Program-made: the position numbers and the translations under genes
DNA from: JAGLQQ01 sp043806135
Lineage (GTDB): Bacteria; Omnitrophota; Gorgyraeia; B26-G9
Direction of reading: 5' to 3'
Length of the DNA stretch: 19,645 nt
Assembly: GCA_043806135.1 (NCBI GenBank)
Contig: JAZDHG010000024.1
Coordinates: 1 to 19,645, forward strand
Part shown: in pieces, positions 1 to 8,906 of the stretch
How positions within the stretch are numbered: the first letter of the stretch is position 1
Layout: every line of letters starts with the position of its first letter
The notes under the pieces: generated by a model
What the model saw: only the letters and a program-made list of their open reading frames with translations
Database searches by the model: none
Told to the model about the DNA's origin: nothing

Positions 1-113
1 ATTTCACAGATTAAAACAAGATTACACAGATTCATGGGCCATTCTTGCTTTGATCTAACCACTTTACTCTTATTGTTTTGTCAAAATTCTTTCACCCTAT
101 ATAAGAATGGCCC
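1..113. repeat. Dispersed two-hairpin repeat, copy A (left end outside window)
   Basis: Bases 1-113 match the right-hand part of the full copy at 13841-13989. They contain a 76-bp core (37-112) that begins GGCCATTCTT and ends with its exact inverse AAGAATGGCC. The core is the same length in both copies and differs at 7 of 76 positions by my count. The 35 bases before it also match, so the repeat probably continues beyond the window edge. It lies just after the glgP stop codon and could form a long-loop hairpin in the glgP 3' end. No transposase is encoded in it. Confidence 0.8.
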
Positions 114-123
114 CAAAATACTC

Positions 124-2598
124 TTATTTAAAAGGACGGTACGGGACATTCCATATATCACGCGCATATTCGGAAATTGTCCTGTCGCTTGAGAATTTTC
201 CTGATTTAGCCACGTTAATTATTGATTTCTTGACCCATTTTTCCTGCTCGTTCTTATATTCATGGGAGACCAGATTCTGCACTTCGCAATATGAATCAAA
301 GTCGGAGCAGATCATGAACGGATCTTTTTTTATCAGATCATCCACTATCGGATCGAATAATTCCGGATCCAGATGCGTAAAAAAATGGCTTTGTATCAGA
401 TCAAAGACCTCTTTAAGCATGGGCGAGCGGTTGATATAATCCTGCGGGTGATAACCGTTCTGCTTAAGTGTTTGGACCTCGTGTTCTCTCATCCCGAAGA
501 TAAATATGTTTTCATCTCCAATCGCTTCTTTTATCTCTATATTTGCTCCATCCAAAGTCCCTATGGTCAGGGCGCCGTTAAGCATAAACTTCATGCATCC
601 CGTACCCGATGCTTCGGTCCCTGCCGTGGATATCTGCTCGGACAAATCGCTTCCGGGGAAAATCCTCTCGGCAAGAGAGACGCGGTAATTTTCTAAAAAC
701 ACAACCCTTAGGATATCTTTTACCCCTTTATCATTATTTATTATCTCCGCTATCCTGTTAATAAATTTAATAATCAGCTTTGCCTTGAAGTAGCCGGGAG
801 CTGCTTTTCCGCTAAAAATAAATGTCCGCGGAACGATAAAAGCACTCGGGTCATTTTTGATTTTCAGGTATTGAGAAACAATATATAATCCGAACATCAG
901 CTGGCGCTTGTACTCGTGTATTCTTTTTATATGCACATCGAATATTGAATCCGGATTTACAATAACATTAGACGTTTTCAGGATATAATCGGCCAGATCT
1001 TTTTTATTATCTGACTTTACTCCTTTCCATTCATTGCGGAAGGACTCGTCTTCTATAAGAGGGAGCAGTTTTTCAAGCTCATAAAGATTTGTTATCCAGC
1101 CTTCCCCGATTTTATTGGTGATCAGATTAGAAAGTTTAGTATTAGATTTTTTAAGCCAGCGTCTCTGGGTTATGCCGTTAGTTTTATTATTAAATTTTTC
1201 CGGCCAAATATCATAAAAATCTTTGAACAGCTGTGTTTTTATAAGCTCAGAATGCAGCAAGGAAACCCCGTTTACCGAATGACTGCCCACAACGCTTAAG
1301 TGTGCCATGCGGATATGTTTAGGTTCCCCTTCTCCGATGATCGACATACGCGTCAAACGGAAACTGTCCCAGGGATAACGGTTAGCGACTTCCCGCAAAA
1401 ACCAGTGGTTGATCTCATAAATAAGCTGCAGATGCCGCGGCAGAAGCTTTTCAAAAAGAGTAACGGGCCACATTTCAAGCGCCTCAGGCATCATGGTATG
1501 ATTAGTGTAAGCAAATATACGTGTTGTAATATCCCATGCCCTATTCCATTCAAGCTCTTCCTCGTCAATTAAAATGCGCATAAGCTCCACAATAGCCAGG
1601 GACGGATGAGTATCGTTAAGCTGTATGGCTGCTTTCTCCGGAAAAACATTAAAATCAGAGTTATCGATTTTAAAACGCCGGATAATATCTGAAATGGATG
1701 CGGCCGTAAAAAAATATTCCTGCTTAAGCCGCAGTTCCTTGCCCTGTATGATGATATCGTTGGGATAAAGTACTTTTGAAATATTCTCAGAGAATACCTG
1801 ATCAAACACAGCGCGTTCGTAATCCCCGTCATTAAAATATTCAAAATCGAATTCTTCGGCACTGCGTGCGGACCAAAGCCGAAGGGTATTGATCACATCA
1901 TTTTTATAGCCCGGTATAGGCATGTCGTACGGAACGGCAAGGACATCCTTTGTACCTGCCCAGACAACTCTCAGTTGTCCGTGGCGGTCATGGTAAGAGC
2001 GGGTTTTACCGTAAAAACGCACTTTAACTGTATATTCTGGCCTGGCAAATTCCCAGGGATTGCCCAGTTTCAGCCATTCATCCGGAAGCTCAACTTGATA
2101 TCCATCAACAATTTTCTGATGAAAGATCCCGTAATCATAGCGGATGCCGTAACCATTTGCGGGAATTCCAAGCGTAGCCATAGAATCAAGAAAACAGGCA
2201 GCTAAGCGGCCTAATCCGCCGTTACCCAAGCCTGCATCCTGTTCCTGATTATAGATATCATCTTCATTAAGTTCTAGATCCTGCAGCGCTTCTTTGGCTT
2301 CATCCCACAAGCCAAGGTTCAGGATATTATCTCCCAGAAGCCTTCCGATAAGAAATTCAAGCGAGAGATAGTAAACTCTTTTCCGGTTTTCCTTATGATA
2401 AGCTTGCTGCGTCATTATCCAGCGTTCGACTATCCTGTCTCGAATAGCCATGGCCATAGCCATAAAATTATCATGGCATGTAGCAGAATACTGGTCTTTG
2501 GCAAGAACATACTGTTGATTATCTTTAAAAGAAAGCTCAATCCCTTCTTTGCTCATTTCTCTTTTGACTGCTATCCAATTGCTTTTTTTCTTAGTCAT
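124..2598 (-). CDS. glgP: Glycogen (alpha-glucan) phosphorylase
   Basis: This 824-residue protein is the usual length for bacterial glycogen phosphorylase. The enzyme uses phosphate and pyridoxal phosphate to release glucose-1-phosphate from the non-reducing ends of glycogen or maltodextrin in the cytoplasm. Visible family features are the N-terminal YYLSLEFLIGR block (about residues 76-86), the GNGGLGRLAACFLDS block near 125, and the PLP-site block EASGTGCMKFMLNGA with the PLP lysine at about residue 670, followed by GTLDGANIEI. Most family members have Asn where this one has Cys just before MK. The ATG follows GGGAG by nine bases; that Shine-Dalgarno lies in a small hairpin (CTGCTC-loop-GAGCAG, 2605-2619). 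It has its own promoter and is flanked by copies of the dispersed repeat. The family call is secure; the exact polymer preferred cannot be read. Confidence 0.97.
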   Translation of the reverse strand: MTKKKSNWIAVKREMSKEGIELSFKDNQQYVLAKDQYSATCHDNFMAMAMAIRDRIVERWIMTQQAYHKENRKRVYYLSLEFLIGRLLGDNILNLGLWDEAKEALQDLELNEDDIYNQEQDAGLGNGGLGRLAACFLDSMATLGIPANGYGIRYDYGIFHQKIVDGYQVELPDEWLKLGNPWEFARPEYTVKVRFYGKTRSYHDRHGQLRVVWAGTKDVLAVPYDMPIPGYKNDVINTLRLWSARSAEEFDFEYFNDGDYERAVFDQVFSENISKVLYPNDIIIQGKELRLKQEYFFTAASISDIIRRFKIDNSDFNVFPEKAAIQLNDTHPSLAIVELMRILIDEEELEWNRAWDITTRIFAYTNHTMMPEALEMWPVTLFEKLLPRHLQLIYEINHWFLREVANRYPWDSFRLTRMSIIGEGEPKHIRMAHLSVVGSHSVNGVSLLHSELIKTQLFKDFYDIWPEKFNNKTNGITQRRWLKKSNTKLSNLITNKIGEGWITNLYELEKLLPLIEDESFRNEWKGVKSDNKKDLADYILKTSNVIVNPDSIFDVHIKRIHEYKRQLMFGLYIVSQYLKIKNDPSAFIVPRTFIFSGKAAPGYFKAKLIIKFINRIAEIINNDKGVKDILRVVFLENYRVSLAERIFPGSDLSEQISTAGTEASGTGCMKFMLNGALTIGTLDGANIEIKEAIGDENIFIFGMREHEVQTLKQNGYHPQDYINRSPMLKEVFDLIQSHFFTHLDPELFDPIVDDLIKKDPFMICSDFDSYCEVQNLVSHEYKNEQEKWVKKSIINVAKSGKFSSDRTISEYARDIWNVPYRPFK

Positions 2599-2681
2599 AT
2601 CTTTCTGCTCCCAGAGCAGTGCTTGTATTCACTTTTGGCGCCGCTCAAATAAGTTATATTAGAATTGAAGTGATTGGCAAT

Positions 2682-2711
2682 ATTATACAGAATTTAGGTG
2701 AAGGAAGTCAA
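2682..2711 (-). promoter_or_regulatory. Predicted sigma-70 promoter of glgP
   Basis: On the minus strand, TTGACT (2706-2711) is followed after 18 bases by a perfect TATAAT (2682-2687). Transcription would begin near 2675, giving a leader of about 77 bases before the glgP ATG at 2598. Called from consensus match and position only. Confidence 0.65.
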
Positions 2712-2726
2712 AAGTAATCTAAAAAT

Positions 2727-2797
2727 TATGGTTCTTTCTTGTTTAAGGTAACGAAAGAACCTGATTGCACCGATTAAAAGCCCGATTACACTGACAT
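2727..2797. repeat. Dispersed two-hairpin repeat, copy B (left half only)
   Basis: A hairpin of GGTTCTTTC (2730-2738) and GAAAGAACC (2753-2761) is followed by a spacer with gattaaaa and gattacac motifs. Twenty bases running into this hairpin are identical to those at 13841-13860. The right-hand GGCCATTCTT hairpin of the full copy is absent here. The block lies between the fusA terminator and the glgP promoter. Confidence 0.7.
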
Positions 2798-2852
2798 GCT
2801 AACTGAAATTATTCGCGCCTCTAAAAGCTGCCCGGTTACCCAATTCTTTCCC

Positions 2853-2894
2853 AAAAAAACACTACACAGCGATGATCATTCTTGCCGTGTAGTG
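2853..2894 (-). terminator. Rho-independent terminator of fusA
   Basis: Read on the minus strand, an 11-base stem (CACTACACGGC with GCTGTGTAGTG, one G-U pair) with a 13-base loop is followed directly by seven Ts. It begins about 30 bases after the fusA stop codon, the expected place for an intrinsic terminator. The rest of the interval between fusA and glgP (2599-2924) holds repeat copy B and the glgP promoter; I see no gene in it. Confidence 0.9.
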
Positions 2895-2924
2895 CCTTAA
2901 CTTGTTTGTTTAGATATAGATAGG

Positions 2925-5027
2925 TTACTTCTTGTTTTCTTTTGCCTTTGCTGTTTCCTCGATGATCTTCTCGGCAATTGCAAACGGAACTTCAATATAT
3001 TTTTCAAAATGCATTGAGTAATTAGCCCTTCCGCTTGTCAATGACCGCAATGCGCTGGCATATCCGAACATATCAGAAAGAGGTGCTTCAGCTGATATGA
3101 TCTGCTGCTTATTCTTTATTTCCATCCCCAGAACCTTGCCCCGTCTTGAGCAGATATCACCGACGACAGAGCCTGTATGTTCCTCAGGAACAATTACTTC
3201 AAGAGACATGTACGGCTCAAGTAAAACAGGCGCGGCATTCATAAACGCGCGCTTAAAACAAGCAGCGGCGCAAATCTTAAACGCCATTTCAGAAGAATCA
3301 ACGTCATGATAAGAACCGTCCACCAAGTCAACGCGCACATCAACTACAGGATATCCGGCCACAACGCCCTTTTGCATTGCGCTGATCACGCCTTTTTCCA
3401 CAGCCGGGATATATTCTCTGGGAATAGATCCTCCCTTAATTTCGTTGTTAAATTCAAATCCCTGCCCCGGCTCTGCGGGATATATTTCAAGCTCCACGTG
3501 AGCATACTGCCCTTTACCGCCTGTTTGCTTAATATGCTTATAATTTTCACTCACATGATTAGTTATAGTTTCCCGGTAAGCAACTTTAGGCTGTCCGACA
3601 ATAGCTTCTACTTTAAACTCATGCTTAAGCCTGTCGACAATAATTTCAAGATGCAATTCACCCATTCCGGATAGAATAGTTTCTTCTGTTTCCTGATCTG
3701 AAGAAACCATAAAAGTAGGATCTTCTTCCGCAAGCCGCATAAGACCTTTACCGAGCTTATCCTGTTCTGCGCGGCTTTCCGGTTTAATACTTAATGACAT
3801 AACCGGTGACGGAAATTCTATTGCTTCAAGCACGACCTGATGATCAGGATCGCAGAGAGTGTCGCCGGTAACTGTATTATCGAGCCCGACAGCAGCCGCG
3901 ATATCTCCGGCGCAAATAAATTCCCTTACTTCCCGGTCATTTGCATGCATTTGCAGAAGCCTTCCGACACGCTGCTTTTTCCCTTTTGTCGCATTATAGA
4001 TATAAGTTCCGGCTTTTATTACGCCTGAATACACACGGAAGTAAATCAATTTGCCCATATGCGGATCAGCCTGCACTTTAAAGGCAAGCGCGGAAAACGG
4101 TTCATTATCATCCGCAATTCTTGAGATCTTCTTTTCCGGGTCATCCGGGTCATGCCCAACGATTGCAGCAAGGTCAGCAGGTGAGGGTAGATATACCGTT
4201 ACGGCATCAAGCAGTTTCTGCACTCCTTTATTCTTAAATGCAGAGCCGCAAAATGCAGGGACTATTTTATTGGCTATCGTGCCTTTACGTATCGCTTTCG
4301 TCAGTTCCTCTTTGGTAATTGAGTTTTCATCCTCAAGATACTTTTCCATTAGACTGTCTTCAAGTTCCACGGCTTTTTCAACCATAATATGGTGAAATTC
4401 CAGCGCCTTTTCCTTATACTCAGCCGGAATTTCCTCCACATGGAAATTTTTTCCAAAAGAATCATCATCATAAATAACCGCTTTCATTTCCATTAGATCG
4501 ATTATTCCGCGGAAATTATCTTCTACTCCTATCGGTATCTGCAGCGGAATAACATTTGCGCCCAGGTCATCTTCAATGTTTTTGATCACAGCAAAAAAGT
4601 CAGCACCGATGCGGTCCATTTTGTTCACAAAAGCAAGCTTTGGGACTTGATACTTGTCAGACTGTCTCCATACCGTTTCTGACTGAGGCTCCACCCCTCC
4701 TACAGCGCAGAAAACCGCTACTGCCCCGTCAAGAATACGCAGGCTTCGCTCTACTTCCACCGTAAAATCAACGTGGCCGGGCGTATCGATAATATTTATT
4801 TTGTGATCTTTCCAGAAACAGGTTGTTGCCGCGGATGTTATCGTAATACCGCGTTCCTGTTCCTGCTTCATCCAGTCCATCTGCGCCTTACCGTCATGCA
4901 CTTCGCCCATTTTATGCGAACGTCCGGAATAAAACAAAATTCGTTCTGTCACCGTGGTTTTCCCTGCATCAATATGCGCCATAATGCCGATATTTCTTAC
5001 CTTGCTGAGTTCTATAGATCTTGCCAT
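2925..5027 (-). CDS. fusA: Translation elongation factor G
   Basis: This is a full-length 700-residue EF-G, the GTPase that drives ribosomal translocation and, with ribosome recycling factor, ribosome recycling. The G motifs are AHIDAGKT (17-24), the switch I region RGITIT (59-64), DTPGHVDF (81-88), NKMD (135-138) and CGSAF further on. Domains II to V follow, with a normal C-terminus. The ATG has a strong Shine-Dalgarno, GGGAG six bases upstream. The gene stands alone with its own promoter and terminator, not beside rpsL, rpsG or tuf as in the classical str operon. The sequence looks like the canonical form, so it may be the only fusA displaced from that operon or one of two copies; the window cannot decide. 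Confidence 0.97.
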   Translation of the reverse strand: MARSIELSKVRNIGIMAHIDAGKTTVTERILFYSGRSHKMGEVHDGKAQMDWMKQEQERGITITSAATTCFWKDHKINIIDTPGHVDFTVEVERSLRILDGAVAVFCAVGGVEPQSETVWRQSDKYQVPKLAFVNKMDRIGADFFAVIKNIEDDLGANVIPLQIPIGVEDNFRGIIDLMEMKAVIYDDDSFGKNFHVEEIPAEYKEKALEFHHIMVEKAVELEDSLMEKYLEDENSITKEELTKAIRKGTIANKIVPAFCGSAFKNKGVQKLLDAVTVYLPSPADLAAIVGHDPDDPEKKISRIADDNEPFSALAFKVQADPHMGKLIYFRVYSGVIKAGTYIYNATKGKKQRVGRLLQMHANDREVREFICAGDIAAAVGLDNTVTGDTLCDPDHQVVLEAIEFPSPVMSLSIKPESRAEQDKLGKGLMRLAEEDPTFMVSSDQETEETILSGMGELHLEIIVDRLKHEFKVEAIVGQPKVAYRETITNHVSENYKHIKQTGGKGQYAHVELEIYPAEPGQGFEFNNEIKGGSIPREYIPAVEKGVISAMQKGVVAGYPVVDVRVDLVDGSYHDVDSSEMAFKICAAACFKRAFMNAAPVLLEPYMSLEVIVPEEHTGSVVGDICSRRGKVLGMEIKNKQQIISAEAPLSDMFGYASALRSLTSGRANYSMHFEKYIEVPFAIAEKIIEETAKAKENKK

Positions 5028-5073
5028 TTTTATCTCCCGTGTTATTCGTCTTTATTTATTACCAAAGTTTATA

Positions 5074-5101
5074 ATTATAACAAATTAAATTATTAAAGCA
5101 A
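5074..5101 (-). promoter_or_regulatory. Predicted sigma-70 promoter of fusA
   Basis: On the minus strand, TTGCTT (5096-5101) is followed after 16 bases by TATAAT (5074-5079). The start of transcription would be near 5067, about 40 bases before the ATG. Upstream DNA is A/T-rich, which could act as an UP element. Bases 5102-5334, between this promoter and the stop of the phosphatase gene, show no gene and no convincing terminator. Confidence 0.6.
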
Positions 5102-5334
5102 GAAAACAGTTATTTTTTTCTCGCCTGTCCAACTATTTTTTTTAAAAAACGGTTCAATATGCAGGTGATAGAAAATTATTTTGGCGGATTTAAATTGAAG
5201 ACATCACTTAAAAGAATAGTCATACACAAGTGCATTTCCCCTTGTCTTGTAGTGTACTCCTTTTTACATTTTATGCAATATGTTTATTCCTTATGGGATT
5301 TATTTCAGCAAAACAAAACAGGCAGGCAAATATT

Positions 5335-7485
5335 TCAAATCGCATGTTCTATAAAAGAATGGCACTTACTTATGGGAACCCTTTTCCCTGCTTCGGCAGA
5401 AACAGGCCGTATTCCTTTTAATTCCTGCAGCTCTTCCTGCATTTGCGTTATGGCAATATTAAGAAAATCGTCTCTTGTTAACGGCTCATTTTCCCATATT
5501 TCCTTTTCATACCAGCCCTTTATTTCATCTTCGACCAGGGTCATTGTCGGCGGATGGTCAATTATTTCCTTAAATTTCACTCCGCCGAAACCGCGCAGTT
5601 TAATTCCGCCGGTTTCTACCTGCACATACCCCCCGACATCCTTAAACTTCTTCCAGCTCATACCTTTATCGACGCTAATATGAGCATAATCACCCTCTTG
5701 CATTTTAAAACCAATGCCGTAGAGTTGAAGTTTATTCAGCGGATTATGGCATGTAAACCAAAGATGCGCTCCGATACTCTCCTGTATTTTCTCTATGCCC
5801 CATTTATCGATATATCCTTTGATATTTTCCGGTTTTATCGTTGTTGTCTTATCCGCGTACCAGGACATAACAAGATTAAAAGCTTCCTTCAGCTCATCCA
5901 AGGGTTTGTTCCTGACGTCGCTTTGCAGGATCTCCAGCCCTTTCCACAGATCTTTTCCCTGATACACAATATCCTTGTAAGTAAAACCTATTGTCCCGTC
6001 AAGCGAACTTACCGGAAACCAGCCATGCGTATAATAATTACCGAATTCATCCTTAATATACAGGGTAAAGTTTTCGCGGGAGAATAACGCGAAATTTTTT
6101 ATATGTTTATTATTCATAAAATTCGCCGCATTCCAGCTTATCTTTTCATCCGTTTCCAGCTCGTTCAACTCCGCGATAACACTCGTCCCCCATCCTGAAT
6201 GGAAGATCCAGTCCATTGCATACCACTGAGGCGAAGCATATGCCTGATGATTAATATCATTAAATACCTGGTGCCACCATTTACCCTGCCCCTTAGCATC
6301 ATCCGCCTGCTTTTTGACAAGCAAATAGGCAGCATCAGTATATTCTCTCAAATATTCCCATATGAGAATCTGATGTTGGGATTCTTTTTTGGTCTCCTGG
6401 TTTTGAGCCCGCTGACGCGCTGCTTCTAAAAAAACATTTACCCGTTCTGAGCGCTGCTGCCACCATTCTACAGACATCATGCCCACAGCATTAAATCCTG
6501 TATATACATCAGTTGAACCAAAATAAAATCCGGTCAGATCTTCCCAAAGCGCGAGTTCCTCATCATCAAGCTGGTCTTTGATGCGCATATAGATCTGCTT
6601 GAGCTGTTTGCGTATTTCTTTTATGTCAATTTGTCCGTTGATCAGGAATGATCCCTGCTGTAGGGCCAGGCGAACTTTTACATATTCAGCAAGCTTTCCG
6701 GACCACCAGCCGAATCTGTCCTTACTTATCTCCTCATCATTCCAGTGCTGCTCGACCAGTTGTTCGGATATAACGCTGCCGTAAAAATCATATCCTTTAT
6801 AAATCGGCAGATGGTATCCGATGGATGCCAAAAATTCCAGAAGATCGTGATTGCCGGTAACCACCTCGGCGATCCCAAGCTGTTTTAATTCCTGAGCGGC
6901 CCGAACGCACTTAATCCCATAACGGCCTCTGTCAGAAAAATCTCCCAGCAGATTAAACCTCAAATTGGAAATATTTTTAATGTCTATGCCTTGGAATTTC
7001 AGCTGTTCCTCTATGGAAGAATCGGGAAAAACAGAATGATCAAGAAAAATCTGCTGTTTTAAATGCTGCGATATAGCGTCTGCGACATAGGTCAGGAACA
7101 GGTCGATCTCTCCGTGGAAATCAGACATAACTATTATCCGCGGCAAAACAACCGTGCCGGGATTATTTTTTTCTTCTATCAGCTTTGCAAGCAGAGCGCT
7201 TTTTTGGTGTATAGAGCGTGTTATCCCAGGCTGCAGCACCTCTGCTGAGTTAAGACTTCTTTTTTCATCTGCTTGGCGTAATTCAAAAAAAGACCGGTTT
7301 TCAGCAAAACGGAAGAACCCGTTCTGTAAAGCCGTACGCTCAATCTGCAGGTAAGGAGCGAGGTGTTCATTATTTAGATAATATGCCTGCTTGGGCGTGA
7401 TTGCCAAAGAACTGCCTGAAAGCAAACATCCCTGGATCAGCAAACAGCATATTAGATAGAAAATTGTTTTTCTGGTGCTTTTCAT
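5335..7485 (-). CDS. Large exported metallophosphoesterase, PPP-like (calcineurin-type)
   Basis: The protein has 716 residues and an N-terminal export signal. Cleavage could be after Ala28, or the segment could be a lipoprotein signal with Cys20 (the preceding IQG is a poor lipobox). The metallophosphoesterase motifs are SDFHGE (121-126), GDFSDRG (181-187) and GNHD (211-214). C-terminal CHNP with His580 and SVDKG (604-608) occupy the places of the GHTP and SVDTG elements of PPP phosphatases and class III fructose-bisphosphatases. These residues would hold two metal ions and hydrolyse a phosphate ester outside the cytoplasm. About 360 residues between GNHD and CHNP are much longer than in a minimal PPP enzyme and carry no domain I recognise. 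The Shine-Dalgarno is weak, but the signal peptide supports this start. The substrate is unknown. Confidence 0.85.
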   Translation of the reverse strand: MKSTRKTIFYLICCLLIQGCLLSGSSLAITPKQAYYLNNEHLAPYLQIERTALQNGFFRFAENRSFFELRQADEKRSLNSAEVLQPGITRSIHQKSALLAKLIEEKNNPGTVVLPRIIVMSDFHGEIDLFLTYVADAISQHLKQQIFLDHSVFPDSSIEEQLKFQGIDIKNISNLRFNLLGDFSDRGRYGIKCVRAAQELKQLGIAEVVTGNHDLLEFLASIGYHLPIYKGYDFYGSVISEQLVEQHWNDEEISKDRFGWWSGKLAEYVKVRLALQQGSFLINGQIDIKEIRKQLKQIYMRIKDQLDDEELALWEDLTGFYFGSTDVYTGFNAVGMMSVEWWQQRSERVNVFLEAARQRAQNQETKKESQHQILIWEYLREYTDAAYLLVKKQADDAKGQGKWWHQVFNDINHQAYASPQWYAMDWIFHSGWGTSVIAELNELETDEKISWNAANFMNNKHIKNFALFSRENFTLYIKDEFGNYYTHGWFPVSSLDGTIGFTYKDIVYQGKDLWKGLEILQSDVRNKPLDELKEAFNLVMSWYADKTTTIKPENIKGYIDKWGIEKIQESIGAHLWFTCHNPLNKLQLYGIGFKMQEGDYAHISVDKGMSWKKFKDVGGYVQVETGGIKLRGFGGVKFKEIIDHPPTMTLVEDEIKGWYEKEIWENEPLTRDDFLNIAITQMQEELQELKGIRPVSAEAGKRVPISKCHSFIEHAI

Positions 7486-7560
7486 TATTATCTGTATTAT
7501 TCCTTATGATATCTTTTACCTGGATCTCAAGACACAACTCATTTATACAAAAGGTGTCAA

Positions 7561-7589
7561 AGTATAGCACACTCATGCCGTTTTTGCAA
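7561..7589 (-). promoter_or_regulatory. Predicted promoter of the exported phosphatase gene
   Basis: On the minus strand, TTGCAA (7584-7589), 17 bases, then TATACT (7561-7566). The start would be near 7554, with a leader of about 70 bases. The decamer TTGCAATAAA begins at the -35 box and occurs again at 7622-7631, so a regulator could read it; that is speculative. The rest of the divergent interval 7486-7829 holds only this and the opposite promoter. Confidence 0.5.
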
Positions 7590-7754
7590 TAAAGCAAGAA
7601 CTTTTCCCCCTACACAACTACTTGCAATAAAAATAGTTGCAAAAAAAGGAAAAGACCCAAAAAAGGAATTATTTTTGTGTTATTAAAACCGCAGGCTGGC
7701 CTTATATTTAGAAAAAGTGCAAAGAAAAACATATGCTGATTTACAATAAAAGCA

Positions 7755-7782
7755 TTGACTTTAATCTCTTATGTATTAAAAT
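7755..7782 (+). promoter_or_regulatory. Predicted promoter of the DUF3568 lipoprotein gene
   Basis: TTGACT (7755-7760), 16 bases, then TAAAAT (7777-7782) on the plus strand, about 40 bases before the ATG. It is divergent from the phosphatase promoter, with about 165 bases between the two -35 boxes. Confidence 0.55.
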
Positions 7783-7829
7783 CAAATAAAGAATACTAAA
7801 TACTCTGATTTAACTCAAGGAGGTTATTT

Positions 7830-8219
7830 ATGATGAGCATGAGAAAATTCACTTTAGGATTTATGGCAATTGCTTTCTTAGGGTTTATTTCCGGATGCAC
7901 GGCATTTTTAGCCGGCGCGGGGGCCGTCGGCATAGGTATGGATACTGTGCGCCTGGAACGCTATACGGATTATAACACCGCCTGGAATGCTGCGATAGAG
8001 TCCTTACATGACCTTTCCGCAAGCATTGAGCTTGAAGATGAAACAAACAACGAGATAAGAGCAAGCATGTCTGGATACAAGATCAAGATTCTGGTGCAGA
8101 AATCATTAAAGGAATCCATATTGGTGGACGTATCTGTAAGAAAGAAAGGCCTGCCTAATTTAAAATTGGCCGACAAGATCCTTGAACAGATAAACATAAA
8201 GCTCCGTCAAAAAAAATAA
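7830..8219 (+). CDS. DUF3568-family lipoprotein
   Basis: A 129-residue lipoprotein. The signal peptide ends in ISGC with Cys23 as the lipid-bearing residue, and the +2 residue is Thr, which by the usual rule favours the outer membrane. The mature part matches DUF3568: a TVRLERYTDYNTAWNAA segment near residues 38-55, then a short alpha-beta domain with basic C-terminal residues. The family is common in deltaproteobacteria and relatives; its function is unknown. An excellent Shine-Dalgarno (AAGGAGG, six bases before the first of two adjacent ATG codons) fixes the start. It is the only plus-strand gene I accept in the window and stands alone between the phosphatase and the signalling operon. Confidence 0.9.
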   Translation: MMSMRKFTLGFMAIAFLGFISGCTAFLAGAGAVGIGMDTVRLERYTDYNTAWNAAIESLHDLSASIELEDETNNEIRASMSGYKIKILVQKSLKESILVDVSVRKKGLPNLKLADKILEQINIKLRQKK

Positions 8220-8528
8220 GCTGAAGGCGGATAAAGACTGAGGGATGAAGGATGACCGCTGCGCTATGACGACAGACGCGGTCTTAAGAAAAAAGAAAAA
8301 AGGAAAAATAAAAAGAGTTTAAAAGTTAGTTGCTGCAGCATTTCAAAGAAAAAGCGGATGAATTTTGTGTAAAATAGTTTTTTAAGCGAACGAAGAAAGC
8401 GTTCGTCCTTCATCTTACTGCCTGCGCGCCAAGTATTATGGGAGGGAATGGTCAACTGTCTTCTTTCGTTCTTAAACGCGATACTGTTTTTTATAGCTGA
8501 AAGCTGACAACATTCCGCGTAACTTTTC
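8220..8528. other. Convergent intergenic region with two hairpins, no gene
   Basis: This 309-base interval lies between the converging ends of the lipoprotein gene and the receiver operon. A hairpin with GACCGC (8254-8259) and GCGGTC (8278-8283) lies 35 bases after the lipoprotein stop, and a second (CGAACG, loop, CGTTCG) lies near 8388-8406. Neither has a good T tract, so they are only possible terminators. A purine-rich run follows the first. No open frame here looks like a gene. Confidence 0.5.
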
Positions 8529-8906
8529 CTAATCTCGTAATACTTTGCCGGCAGCCTCCAGGATTTCACCCTGCATAAAAGGCTTATAAAGATAATATGC
8601 CTGGCCTCCTGCTTCTATAAACTCTATTTCCTTAAAGATCGGGTCTGTTTCCAGCATGCCGGTCATAAAAACCAGTTTTACCTGCGTGTCTATTTTCCTT
8701 ATTTCCTTGCACGTTTCAACACCGTTTTTCCCCGGCAGCACAAAATCAACAAAGATAAGGTCATAATGGCCTGCTTTCACTTTTATGAGCGCCTCATCAC
8801 AGCTTCCGGCAGAATCCGTTTCATATCCCTTTTCCGTTAATTCTCTTTCTAGCCCGCGGCATATTATCTGTTCATCATCTATAATCAAAATTCTTTTTTT
8901 GCTCAT
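8529..8906 (-). CDS. Stand-alone response regulator receiver, fourth in the operon
   Basis: A 125-residue single-domain CheY-like receiver. Acidic pocket Asp10-Asp11, phosphoacceptor Asp54 (FVDFVLPG), the Thr switch residue T82 (MTG) and Lys108 (YKPF) are all present, so it should be phosphorylatable. There is no output domain. I chose the ATG at 8906 over an in-frame TTG six bases earlier because it forms a TGATG overlap with the stop of the preceding receiver, typical of translational coupling. It is the last gene of the operon. It probably acts by protein contact, or as a phosphate sink or relay step. No strong terminator follows. Confidence 0.92.
   Translation of the reverse strand: MSKKRILIIDDEQIICRGLERELTEKGYETDSAGSCDEALIKVKAGHYDLIFVDFVLPGKNGVETCKEIRKIDTQVKLVFMTGMLETDPIFKEIEFIEAGGQAYYLYKPFMQGEILEAAGKVLRD

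Noticed and set aside
5159..6087. Two plus-strand open frames of 174 and 177 codons
   Set aside because: They overlap the exported phosphatase on the other strand, and their Ser/Pro/Ile-rich translations look like shadows.
8264..8569. Minus-strand open frame of 101 codons after the last receiver
   Set aside because: It starts inside the receiver gene in another frame, ends in a Phe/Leu run made by a purine-rich tract, and has no ribosome site.
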